From Prevotella sp. (GTDB lineage: Bacteria; Bacteroidota; Bacteroidia; Bacteroidales; Bacteroidaceae): DNA of 13,164 nucleotides. Below are positions 1 through 7,873 of this stretch, piece by piece (the first letter of the stretch is position 1; each line of letters opens with the position of its first letter). The stretch lies in contig JAJPYV010000313.1 in assembly GCA_021204735.1 (NCBI GenBank), positions 1 through 13,164 of the forward strand, in the 5' to 3' direction. The notes below the pieces were generated by a model that saw only the letters and a program-made list of their open reading frames with translations, was not told the DNA's origin and did not search any database. The translations under genes were made by a program, and so were the position numbers.

Positions 1-35
1 ATCTTGTATCGAACACATATTAATATACAAATATT

Positions 36-1157
36 ATGAATAGACCTATTAGGGTTCTACATATACTCCAACGCATGGAAGCTGGAGGAACGCAATCTCT
101 ATTAATGAATATATACCGAAATATAGACCGTACTAAAGTTCAATTTGACTTTTTAGTAGAATATAAAGAGCACCAATTCTATGATGATGAGATTGAACAA
201 TCAGGAGGCCATATATATCGAACAAGTGTAAGAGAAGATTTCAATATCTTTAAATTTATACGGCAATTAAATTCTTTCTTCTCAAAACATTCAGAGTATA
301 AGATTATTCATGTTCACACATATTCAATAGGTTTTCTTTGTCTTAAAGCAGCTAAAAATCATGGCATCAAAGTAAGGATAGCTCATTCTCACAACAATTC
401 AATGACAAATGATTATAAAAGATGCGTGAAGTATATTATGCAAAAGCTTTACACAATCTATGCTACAGACCTTTTCGCTTGTTCCGATGAAGCAGGCAAA
501 TACCTATTTCATAAGAAGAATTTCCATGTTCTGAAAAATGCGATTGATAGTCAAAAATTCATTGCCAATAAAGCTATAAGAAATGAAGTACGAAAAGAAT
601 TAGGGATAACTAATCATTTCATTGTCGGCCATACAGGGAGATTTCACCCACAAAAGAATCATAAATATTTAGTTGATGTTTTTGTAGAGATTAAAAGTAA
701 GCAAAAGGATGCGGTACTTTTATTGATTGGAGATGGGCCTTCTTTGGGTGAAGTCAAATCATATATTGGACACAAAGGGTTATCTGATTGTGTTATTATG
801 CTAAAAAATCGTAGAGACATGCATAGACTATATCAAGCAATGGACGTTTTCGCATTCCCCTCTCTTTTTGAAGGATTAGGTATAGTCGCTATAGAGGCGC
901 AAGCAGCAGGGATTCCCGTTGTATGTTCGGATAGAGTCTCAGAAGACACGAATGTGACGCCATTATATGCCAGACTCCCCATTGGTACAGAAAATATTAA
1001 TGCTTGGGCTGATAAATGCATAGAACTCGCAAATAATCCTCTTTGCCATACTAACATGCAGGAGTATATTATTAAAGCCGGATATGACATAGCTGCATCG
1101 GCAAAGTTTATGCAGGATTATTACATTAATAAGGAAAAGTTGGTCACGAATCAGTAA
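36..1157 (+). CDS. GT4-family glycosyltransferase (GT-B fold)
   Basis: A 373-residue cytosolic or membrane-associated enzyme expected to transfer a sugar from a nucleotide sugar to the growing lipid-linked polysaccharide unit. The N-terminal half has the acceptor-side Rossmann pattern (RVLHILQRMEAGGTQSLLMN, about residues 6-25), and HVHTYS and IAHSHN follow. The C-terminal half starts near VGHTGRFHPQKNH and carries the donor-binding EX7E motif, FEGLGIVAIEAQAAG, with E279 and E287. Length and layout are normal for GT4 proteins of the EpsF/capsule type. The start at 36 is chosen because it places the GG-containing loop at the expected distance from the N terminus; no good Shine-Dalgarno is visible. 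It is the first complete gene in the window, and bases 1-35 show no feature. Family is confident; donor, acceptor and linkage cannot be read from sequence. Confidence 0.93.
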   Translation: MNRPIRVLHILQRMEAGGTQSLLMNIYRNIDRTKVQFDFLVEYKEHQFYDDEIEQSGGHIYRTSVREDFNIFKFIRQLNSFFSKHSEYKIIHVHTYSIGFLCLKAAKNHGIKVRIAHSHNNSMTNDYKRCVKYIMQKLYTIYATDLFACSDEAGKYLFHKKNFHVLKNAIDSQKFIANKAIRNEVRKELGITNHFIVGHTGRFHPQKNHKYLVDVFVEIKSKQKDAVLLLIGDGPSLGEVKSYIGHKGLSDCVIMLKNRRDMHRLYQAMDVFAFPSLFEGLGIVAIEAQAAGIPVVCSDRVSEDTNVTPLYARLPIGTENINAWADKCIELANNPLCHTNMQEYIIKAGYDIAASAKFMQDYYINKEKLVTNQ

Positions 1158-1173
1158 CTGAAGTTACTGTTTT
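1152..1173 (+). terminator. Weak terminator-like hairpin overlapping the stop of the GT4 gene
   Basis: CAGTAAC (1152-1158), a TGAA tetraloop and GTTACTG (1163-1169) form a perfect 7-bp stem followed by TTTT and then ATT. The stem includes the stop codon of the preceding gene. The U-run is short, so it may only trim expression or stabilise the upstream mRNA rather than end transcription, which would fit its place inside a glycosyltransferase block. The 82-base gap to the next gene holds nothing else recognisable. Confidence 0.4.
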
Positions 1174-1239
1174 ATTGGAGAGCAGGTAATTGCATATTAT
1201 TCCTATATCATAGTTATATAAATAAGCTACTACTTAGTC

Positions 1240-2208
1240 ATGGGAGATTCAGTTATCAGCGTCATTATGAGTGTTTATAATGAACCGATTGGATTCGTTG
1301 ATCAAGCTATTAAATCCATTTTAAATCAAACCTTTACAGAGATTGAGCTTATTGTCGTTCTCGATAATCCCGGTTATGATAATATGAAGCAATTTCTTCA
1401 GACTGTCTTAAAACAAGACGAACGGATATATCTCATCATAAATGATAATAATATAGGATTAGCAGCCAGCTTAAATCGGGGGATTGAGATTGCGAGAGGG
1501 AAATACATTGCACGGATGGATGCCGATGACATTTCCAAACCTGAGCGATTAGCCCACGAGTTAGCGTACATTGAAAGTAAGGATTTGGATTTGGTCAGTT
1601 GTTTAGCAGAAAAGATTGATGATGCCAACGCCATTATGGGTAGTATTCCACCGCTTCCTGAATCGCTACAGTTTATAAGAGAGATATTGCCTATCCATAA
1701 TGTGATAATCCATCCTACGGTACTAATGAAGGCTGAAATCATTAGAAAATTAAACGGATACAGATTATTCTCTACATGCCAAGATTATGATTTATGGTTG
1801 CGTATGCTCACATCGGGATATAAAATGGGTATCATGAATGAGTATCTCTTTTATTTCCGAAGGCACAAAAACAGCATAACTGCCAGCAGACGATTCATTC
1901 AGGTTTTGAATGAAAGTTATATACGTCAATTATATAAAGAAAGGTGTAAAAGAAATGGTTTGGACAGTTTCACGTATGATAAAATGAAGAATTACCTTAT
2001 TGAGCATAATTCTGGAAATGCCAAGAAGCTGGCGATTGAAAGCAGATACTATAAAATGTATCAAAAGGGCTTGAATCTCATGAAGAAACGCTCCATTCTA
2101 GCCCCATTCCTTATACTTGCGTCTTTTAGGTCATATACCGCACGTAAAAGTTTAGAAACATCGTTGAAGGCAAGAAACGTTAAGAGAAAATTTGCCTGTT
2201 TACTTTAG
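1240..2208 (+). CDS. GT2-family glycosyltransferase (GT-A fold)
   Basis: A 322-residue glycosyltransferase expected to act at the inner face of the membrane in building the polysaccharide repeat unit. It opens with SVISVIMSVYNEP, the usual first strand of GT2 enzymes. It continues with an AIKSILNQTFTEIELIVVLD segment, then NNIGLAASLNRGIEIARGKYIARMDADD, which contains the metal/nucleotide-binding DxD (D94-A95-D96, followed by D97). CQDYDLWLRML near residue 180 is the ED/QD-type region where the catalytic base usually lies. The basic C-terminal tail could help bind the membrane. It is followed after 27 bases by the propeller gene, so co-transcription is likely. No clear ribosome binding site is seen. 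Substrates are unknown. Confidence 0.93.
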   Translation: MGDSVISVIMSVYNEPIGFVDQAIKSILNQTFTEIELIVVLDNPGYDNMKQFLQTVLKQDERIYLIINDNNIGLAASLNRGIEIARGKYIARMDADDISKPERLAHELAYIESKDLDLVSCLAEKIDDANAIMGSIPPLPESLQFIREILPIHNVIIHPTVLMKAEIIRKLNGYRLFSTCQDYDLWLRMLTSGYKMGIMNEYLFYFRRHKNSITASRRFIQVLNESYIRQLYKERCKRNGLDSFTYDKMKNYLIEHNSGNAKKLAIESRYYKMYQKGLNLMKKRSILAPFLILASFRSYTARKSLETSLKARNVKRKFACLL

Positions 2209-2235
2209 TATTGCCAACAATAAAGCGGGTCATAG

Positions 2236-3504
2236 ATGAGTTTAAAGAAATCATTGAAGTCCATATTCGGGGAGAATCGTTTGTCGAATCTAAAAGGGCA
2301 TGCGTTCCATATCGGATGCTCTGTTAATTTCGCATTAGGTTGCATCCAGAGATTTGAATATCAAAAAGATTACTTGGACGTACATTCCATATTGGCGGAA
2401 GAGAACTACCATGTATTCCGAGGCTATTACGACATAGATTACATGAACCGGGATGGTAACCGCTTCTTGTGTCATAGACTTCCACTTGACACCATAGATA
2501 ATAAGAGTACCAAATGTGAGATAGGTTATTACCAACTCGACACCGGTTGTTTTGTGAAAGTAGCCAATACACAGGCATGGTGCTGGCAGCAAGGGAGTAG
2601 ATTACGTTGGTTGGACGACGATCATATTATATTTAATGACGTGCAAGAAAGAGGATATTGCGCTCGTATTTATAATACCTCAGAAAACGTTCAGAGTGAT
2701 GTAATAAACTGGCCTTTATATGATTCTACTCCTGATTTCCGATATGGGTTGACTTTGAACTTCTCTTGTCTTCAGCGTCTACGCCCCGGTTATGGTTACA
2801 ACTATTTTCACGATACGACTGTTCGTGAAAATGCATCAGACAATGATGGTATCTTTTTAGTTGATATTCCGACACGACAAAAGAGATTACTCTATTCACT
2901 TAATATGTTGGCTGAAGCTGTCGATGACTGGGTAGACTATGTGCACTATGTCAATCATATATGCGTTTCACCCGATGGGGAACATTTCATTTTTTTTCAT
3001 ATATACGTTAAACCCGGCCAGAAAGGTTGGAAAACTGTATTGTATGTTTCCGACATACATGGTGAATCTTTAAAGCCATTGGAAAAGCGAGACAGATGCT
3101 CCCATTATTGCTGGATAGATAATGAAAGGATAATGGTTACCTGCCGTAAAGAGAATGGGCAAGAGTATTATTGTGTATTTGATATCTGCACAGGTGAAAA
3201 ACACTACTTGGAAATAGCTGAACTGAGTTCGGACGGCCACCCCAGCCTTGCAAATGATACGGGTGAAATGTTCATTACTGATACATATCCGTTGAAGAAT
3301 AGTCTTCAGAAAATCTATTCTTTTCATCTATCAGATTCACATGTTCATGAGATGGCATCTATGTATCATGATTATAGATTGCGTGGAGAGAAAAGATGCG
3401 ACCTCCATCCTTCCATTTCTAAAGTCCATAAACTGCTGTCAGTAGATTCTACATATTGTAATGGAAGAAGGAGCATTATAATCTTCAAGATAAAACAGAA
3501 TTAA
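2236..3504 (+). CDS. TolB/oligogalacturonate-lyase-like beta-propeller protein in a polysaccharide locus
   Basis: A 422-residue protein without signal peptide or membrane segment, so probably cytosolic. It shows repeating blade patterns of a TolB/WD40-like propeller: DGNRFLCHRL (about 73-82), SRLRWLDDDHIIFND, SPDGEHFIFFHIY (S245-G248 onwards), CSHYCWIDNERIMVTCR (H290), DGHPSLANDTGEMFITDTYP (H335) and RCDLHPSISK...LLSVDST (H391). The pattern GHPS...TDTYP followed by DLHP...DST resembles the oligogalacturonate lyase (PL22) propeller, where histidines hold a metal. However, the QxxHxH cluster known from that family is not evident, so lyase activity is uncertain. It lies 27 bases after one GT2 gene and 3 bases before another, so it is surely part of the biosynthetic operon. 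It could modify, trim or sense a glycan, or scaffold the glycosyltransferases. Fold is fairly sure; function unknown. Confidence 0.72.
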   Translation: MSLKKSLKSIFGENRLSNLKGHAFHIGCSVNFALGCIQRFEYQKDYLDVHSILAEENYHVFRGYYDIDYMNRDGNRFLCHRLPLDTIDNKSTKCEIGYYQLDTGCFVKVANTQAWCWQQGSRLRWLDDDHIIFNDVQERGYCARIYNTSENVQSDVINWPLYDSTPDFRYGLTLNFSCLQRLRPGYGYNYFHDTTVRENASDNDGIFLVDIPTRQKRLLYSLNMLAEAVDDWVDYVHYVNHICVSPDGEHFIFFHIYVKPGQKGWKTVLYVSDIHGESLKPLEKRDRCSHYCWIDNERIMVTCRKENGQEYYCVFDICTGEKHYLEIAELSSDGHPSLANDTGEMFITDTYPLKNSLQKIYSFHLSDSHVHEMASMYHDYRLRGEKRCDLHPSISKVHKLLSVDSTYCNGRRSIIIFKIKQN

Positions 3505-3507
3505 ATC

Positions 3508-4542
3508 ATGCCTATAGTTAGTATAATCGTACCTGTATATAAAGTTGAGGATTATTTGGACAAGTGTGTCGATTCTTTAAGGAATCAGACATTTAAAGAT
3601 ATAGAGATAATCCTTGTAGATGATGGCAGCCCGGATAATTGTCCTAAGATGTGTGACGGCTATGCTTTGACAGATAGCAGGATTCACGTAATCCACAAAC
3701 AGAACGGAGGAGTTAGTGCGGCTCGAAACGATGGGCTAAAAATTGCTAAGGGGGCATACGTGATCTTTGTTGATTCTGATGATTGGATGGAATTTAATGC
3801 TTGTGAAGTGTTATACAATTCTGCCATTAGGACTGAATCGGATGTTGTAATAGGTGACGTATATCAAATTTCAGGCGAGTTGAATCGATATACTGATTTC
3901 TATGCCAAAGAATTTATTACCGATGACAGAGGATTCATAAGGGAATTAATAAAAGCCGATATCTACCGCACATATTGCCCCATGCCGGCTCCTTCCGGCC
4001 CTGCTTTTGGATATGGAGGGCCTTGGAATAAATTAGTAAAACGTTCATTATTGAAACAAAACAACATTTACTTTGACATAAGAGTGAAGGGGATATTCGA
4101 TGATATACTCTATACTGCCTACATCCTATCATCGGCAAGCAAGATTTCATACATTAAAAAACCAGTATACAACTATAGGGTTATTACAAGTTCAATTACA
4201 CACACATATAGGCCTAATGTCATTGAGATAAACGATGCCATTTTCAATAGTTGGAAAGAGTTTTTTGACAAACAAAGAAACGCTGATGTATACAAGAAAG
4301 CTTTTTGTGCATGTGTGTTAAGAAGACTGGAAGAAGCCATTAGGCTATATTTTGTCAATGAACACAATGACAAAGATGCCAACTTGCTAAAAAAAGAATT
4401 AAAGGAATTGGTAAAGAGAGAACCATACAAAAACGCTATTTCAAACGTTGATTTAACCAAGATTACAAAGAAGCAACAACTGCTGGTTATCTTGTCGAAA
4501 GTGAACATGATAACGTTAGTATGGCAGATAAAAATTTTTTAA
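3508..4542 (+). CDS. GT2-family glycosyltransferase (GT-A fold)
   Basis: A 344-residue enzyme of the common capsule GT2 type. Seen in order: VSIIVPVYKVEDYLDKCVDS at the N terminus, QTFKDIEIILVDDGSPDNC, the KQNGGVSAARNDGLKIAKG segment, and VIFVDSDDW with the DxD residues D89-S90-D91-D92. A GPWNKLVKRSLL stretch and GIFDDILY near residue 195 follow; the latter is the ED-type catalytic-base region. The C-terminal third is basic and helical, usual for these proteins. The start is only 3 bases after the propeller gene's stop, so translation is probably coupled. It should add one residue to the lipid-linked unit on the cytoplasmic side; the sugar is not predictable. Confidence 0.94.
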   Translation: MPIVSIIVPVYKVEDYLDKCVDSLRNQTFKDIEIILVDDGSPDNCPKMCDGYALTDSRIHVIHKQNGGVSAARNDGLKIAKGAYVIFVDSDDWMEFNACEVLYNSAIRTESDVVIGDVYQISGELNRYTDFYAKEFITDDRGFIRELIKADIYRTYCPMPAPSGPAFGYGGPWNKLVKRSLLKQNNIYFDIRVKGIFDDILYTAYILSSASKISYIKKPVYNYRVITSSITHTYRPNVIEINDAIFNSWKEFFDKQRNADVYKKAFCACVLRRLEEAIRLYFVNEHNDKDANLLKKELKELVKREPYKNAISNVDLTKITKKQQLLVILSKVNMITLVWQIKIF

Positions 4543-4565
4543 GTAGTCTATAATAGAAGTGAAGT

Positions 4566-5903
4566 ATGTTGTTGGTAGCTTTGATAGTTATTTTAAGTGT
4601 ACTCTTATTATACACATATAATATGTTTCATAAAGAGTTGTGTTCACCACCAGTACTCTTTATCACGCCGTTCATCCTAATGTGCTTTATCGCGCTGCTC
4701 AACTCCAAAACGTGGTCATTCGAATTACATTTAAACACATTCTCGGTAATACTGTTTGGAAATGTGTTTTTTTGTTTGGGTGCATTTATAGGTGACAACA
4801 TTAAGCTAAAAAACCTTGGTTGGAACTGTAACATTGTCAGTAATTATAGAATTAAGGACAGCAAATATATCTTTTTACTTATACTTCAAGTGGTTTGTTA
4901 TGTGTTGAAACTCAGATATATTATGAGATTTGCAATGGCTCATGGCGTTGAACATGATATTAGTAAATCTTTATTATATTATAATAACACTATTAAATTC
5001 ACAACAGAGGATGCAATTACGTTCCCTTGGTGGTTGACATTAGGGGTTGATGTATGTGGAGTTTTTGGATTTATATGTGCGTGTATTCTTGCCCAGCAGT
5101 TACTATCGAAACAAACAAAAGGGAATAATTTTCTTTTGCTTGTAATTAATTATATAGTTGCAATTATAGGTGGAATGTCTTCCGGTGGAAGAGGTGGCGC
5201 CATTCAAATATTATTGGCATTCCTTTTTGCTTTTATTATATTATATCAAAGGAAATTCGAATGGAAAAAGAGTATTCCACTTAAAAGAATATATTCTATA
5301 ACCTTGGGATTGTGTTTAATTGTTACAGTATTTACGATTTCTACCACATGGGTAGGTAAAATTGCCGCCCAAAATATTGGAAGATATCTTTCTAATTATA
5401 TAGGAGCGCAAATATACAACTTAGATTATCGTCTTAATACATCGTTTACCCAATCTCGAATCTTTGGAGAAGAAACTTTTTATCCAATCATTCAAAAATT
5501 TGCAGGTTGGTTCAATATCACGCGATGGACTCATTATCATGTTGGGGATATTAGCGTAAATGCTGCAGGTTATAATACAGGTAATGTCCAAACAGCCTTC
5601 TACTCCTATTTCAAAGATTTTGGTCTTCTTGGAGTTATCTTTATCCCTATAGCATTGGGAGTTTTATCTCAGATTATATATCGATATGCACGTAAATCAC
5701 CAAGTTTGTGTCCTATAAATATGGGACTAATTATTTATTTAATTCTTGCTTATGTAATAACGTACTCATTCTTCGGAGATAAATTTGGGAGCTTATTCTT
5801 AACATTTAACACAATAAAAAAAATGTTTTTGTTATACTGCCTACTCGTTTATTTGTACAAACTGAAAATAGGGAAAGCACAAACTATCATTATAACATCC
5901 TAA
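4566..5903 (+). CDS. wzy: Wzy-type oligosaccharide repeat-unit polymerase
   Basis: A 445-residue integral membrane protein with roughly ten to twelve hydrophobic segments, starting at the very N terminus (MLLVALIVILSVLLLYTYNM). The architecture fits the oligosaccharide repeat-unit polymerase (Wzy) group: an early PPVLFITPFIL segment, a conserved-looking loop GGMSSGGRGGAIQ (about 202-214) before a transmembrane helix, a large soluble loop at about 265-340 and a late FGLLGVIF helix. It would join flipped repeat units on the periplasmic side into long chains. The gene is 23 bases after the second GT2 gene and is followed by a strong terminator, so it appears to end the first transcription block. 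Wzy proteins diverge strongly, so the call rests on topology, short motifs and context; a WaaL-like ligase is the main alternative. Confidence 0.85.
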   Translation: MLLVALIVILSVLLLYTYNMFHKELCSPPVLFITPFILMCFIALLNSKTWSFELHLNTFSVILFGNVFFCLGAFIGDNIKLKNLGWNCNIVSNYRIKDSKYIFLLILQVVCYVLKLRYIMRFAMAHGVEHDISKSLLYYNNTIKFTTEDAITFPWWLTLGVDVCGVFGFICACILAQQLLSKQTKGNNFLLLVINYIVAIIGGMSSGGRGGAIQILLAFLFAFIILYQRKFEWKKSIPLKRIYSITLGLCLIVTVFTISTTWVGKIAAQNIGRYLSNYIGAQIYNLDYRLNTSFTQSRIFGEETFYPIIQKFAGWFNITRWTHYHVGDISVNAAGYNTGNVQTAFYSYFKDFGLLGVIFIPIALGVLSQIIYRYARKSPSLCPINMGLIIYLILAYVITYSFFGDKFGSLFLTFNTIKKMFLLYCLLVYLYKLKIGKAQTIIITS

Positions 5904-6006
5904 TGATGAGGTGAGAGGAATAGCTACATTGTATTTATATTTGATATAATATTTTATTTGTTCAAGAGATTTTTGACTTGTAATACATTAATATGTTACC
6001 TAAAAT

Positions 6007-6041
6007 AATAGGCAATGATATACTACTTTGCCTATTTTTTT
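6007..6041 (+). terminator. Intrinsic terminator after the polymerase gene
   Basis: AATAGGCAA (6007-6015) pairs perfectly with TTGCCTATT (6028-6036), a 9-bp stem with a 12-base loop, and the right arm runs into seven T (6035-6041). This is a good Rho-independent terminator 104 bases after the polymerase stop. It would separate the GT/polymerase block from the acyltransferase and flippase genes, which then need their own promoter or read-through. The rest of 5904-6176 holds a small imperfect hairpin (GACTCT 6121-6126 / AGAGTC 6138-6143) and no promoter I can defend. Confidence 0.8.
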
Positions 6042-6176
6042 AATAATCATCTCTGTATTCACATCCCATATAAATAATCCGTTACAAAGCAGTCTTTCTT
6101 TGATGGGAATAAGATTATTAGACTCTTATACTGGGATAGAGTCCCTTATATTATTCAACACAAAAAACATCTATTT

Positions 6177-7310
6177 ATGGAAGATAATATATTATCCAAA
6201 ACTATCAGTTGTCTACGATTCCCGCTTATCGTGGGCATTGTGTTGATACATTTCGATATCTCAAACGGATTCTACATGCATGGCGTTACCTATGGTGGGG
6301 GGGGGAATCCTGAGTGGTATCATACTATCATTTCTCTTTTTAGCGAAGTACTTCCATCTATCGGCGTACCATTATTCTTTTTCTTTTCAGGATTTTTGTT
6401 TTTTTATCATACAAGTTGGGGTATCAAGGCATATAAAAAGAAACTAAAAAGGCGTGTACGAACTTTACTCCTCCCTTATATTATATGGAACATAATTGCT
6501 ATCGTCTGGGTGGGCTTTAGGTTACTTCCTTGCTTATCAAGATTCTTCCCAACAGCGGGAAAGACAAGCATCGATCTCTCGTTATCCGCCATAGCCTACA
6601 CTTTTTGGGACAGTAGCCATGGGATGTTCGTCCGACCGATAGTTGACTTTACAGGAATCATCAATTATAATATTTCTCCTATCGATAGGCCCTTGTGGTA
6701 TGTACGAGATTTGATGATTGTTATCATTTGTTCACCCATGCTGTATTATCTTATCAAGAAAATAAGTTTTCTCTTTCCCGTCATTCTGGGGTTGGCATGG
6801 TATTTCATTGTTCCTTATCATTTAGGATATTCACATCAATTGCTCACTGCTTTTTTCTTCTTTTCGTGGGGAGCCTATTATAGTATTCAACAATTGGATT
6901 TCACCATCTTGTTCCGTAAGTTGTCATTCCTCCCTTTGTTGTATACTATGGCCATAGCTGCTGACACTATAACTAAAGAGCAGTTTTACAACAGTTATAT
7001 CCATGAAATCGGCATTTTGCTGGGTATAATTTCAGCAATCATTATCACGATATCTTTATTAGATAAAGGACTAATTAAAGTAAATCAGTTCCTTAGCGGA
7101 TCGAGTTTCTTCATATTTGCACTGCATACATTAATAATGCATGATGTGGCTGATATCTTATTTGAACCTATACGCAACGGCTCACCATATTTACTCATCA
7201 TGTTTTATTTCTTCATTCCAGCTCTAACCATTCTGATTTGCTTGGGATTGTATAAAATACTCAAGAATTATTTCCCTATATGCGCTTCATTACTTACAGG
7301 TGGACGATGA
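6177..7310 (+). CDS. Acyltransferase family 3 membrane protein (probable polysaccharide O-acetyltransferase)
   Basis: A 377-residue protein with about ten transmembrane segments, typical of acyltransferase-3 proteins that pass acetyl or other acyl groups across the membrane to glycans. The N-terminal helix has the family's R-X10-H motif (R14 and H25 in CLRFPLIVGIVLIH). The following segments fit the family: VPLFFFFSGFLFF (about 62-74), a basic KKKLKRRVRTLLLPYIIWN loop into a helix, RPLWYVRDLMIV (about 166-177), and FFIFALHTLI near the C terminus. The start at 6177 puts R14/H25 at the usual place. Codons 41-43 are an uninterrupted G run, which could make the gene slip in and out of frame. The stop overlaps the start of a decayed second acyltransferase (ATGA). 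It probably decorates the polysaccharide; acyl group and target sugar are unknown. Confidence 0.9.
   Translation: MEDNILSKTISCLRFPLIVGIVLIHFDISNGFYMHGVTYGGGGNPEWYHTIISLFSEVLPSIGVPLFFFFSGFLFFYHTSWGIKAYKKKLKRRVRTLLLPYIIWNIIAIVWVGFRLLPCLSRFFPTAGKTSIDLSLSAIAYTFWDSSHGMFVRPIVDFTGIINYNISPIDRPLWYVRDLMIVIICSPMLYYLIKKISFLFPVILGLAWYFIVPYHLGYSHQLLTAFFFFSWGAYYSIQQLDFTILFRKLSFLPLLYTMAIAADTITKEQFYNSYIHEIGILLGIISAIIITISLLDKGLIKVNQFLSGSSFFIFALHTLIMHDVADILFEPIRNGSPYLLIMFYFFIPALTILICLGLYKILKNYFPICASLLTGGR
6297..6305 (+). repeat. G9 homopolymer inside the acyltransferase reading frame
   Basis: Nine consecutive G (codons 41-43, between GGT and AAT) in an otherwise AT-rich gene. The present length keeps the frame open; gain or loss of one base would truncate the protein shortly after residue 43. 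Runs like this are classic slipped-strand phase-variation tracts in other bacteria. Whether it varies here is inference. Confidence 0.8.
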
Positions 7311-7724
7311 AAGGAATGGCTCTTAAGAGATATGAATTTATGGATTTCTTAAAAGGATGCTCCATTATCACGATTGTGGTAATGCATTTGTTGTAATCAT
7401 TCAGCTGCACTTAAAGCTTCCAAAAGTCGCATCTTTTTGGTTATGAACTGGATTATGATGAATCTATCGCTTCATTTTTTAGCGCATCAAGAGATAATAA
7501 CGGACTTAGTAGGGGGAAAACTATACTTTTAGCTGTAGGTAGTTTCTACATTACAGCGATTTATATATAGTTTTATTCAAGGTTTAAAATGGGCGACCAA
7601 TTAGTGGATAGTCATCAGCTTTTCAACATCCTTATTTGCCTTATTTATTACGACAATCTTTTCATTTACCCTTACTTCGTTGTTTGCTATAGCTTTAGAT
7701 TATTGCACCATCTTCTATAGCTAA
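7307..7724 (+). pseudogene. Decayed second acyltransferase-3 gene
   Basis: The start codon overlaps the stop of the intact acyltransferase (ATGA). The first 29 codons read MKGMALKRYEFMDFLKGCSI followed by ITIVVMHLL, a typical acyltransferase-3 N terminus with H27 in the first helix and K16 where arginine is usual; a TAA follows at 7394-7396. The sense continues in the next frame (VIIQLHLKLPKVASFW, from 7393), breaks at TGA, and resumes in the original frame (YELDYDESIASFF, from 7442) to a TAG near 7570. It then moves to the third frame (FIQGLKWATN, a TAG, then WIVISFSTSLFALFITTIFS onwards) and ends at TAA 7722-7724. The last part looks like the final transmembrane helix. With about 420 bases against about 1000-1100 for an intact gene, an internal deletion is also likely. 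The following 149 bases up to the flippase gene show nothing I recognise. Confidence 0.68.
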
Positions 7725-7873
7725 AGAATCGACACCAAGCCTCTGATAACGACCTAATAATAACAATTTTAAAGTAATACATATCTCTATCTATTATAGT
7801 GAGGTTGCCTAATTCGGCTCCCCTTAGAAGAATAGATATACTATTTTCCTATTATAGATAAATGTGAATCATC

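Noticed and set aside
1398..1742. Minus-strand open frame inside the first GT2 gene
   Set aside because: The plus-strand frame carries the GT2 motifs, including DAD; the antisense translation shows no family pattern.
4173..4508. Minus-strand open frame of 111 codons inside the second GT2 gene
   Set aside because: It is antisense to a well-supported glycosyltransferase, and its hydrophobic Ser/Phe-rich composition is typical of antisense reading.
6028..6246. 72-codon open frame on the plus strand before the acyltransferase
   Set aside because: It begins inside the terminator hairpin, overlaps the true acyltransferase start in another frame and has no recognisable motif.
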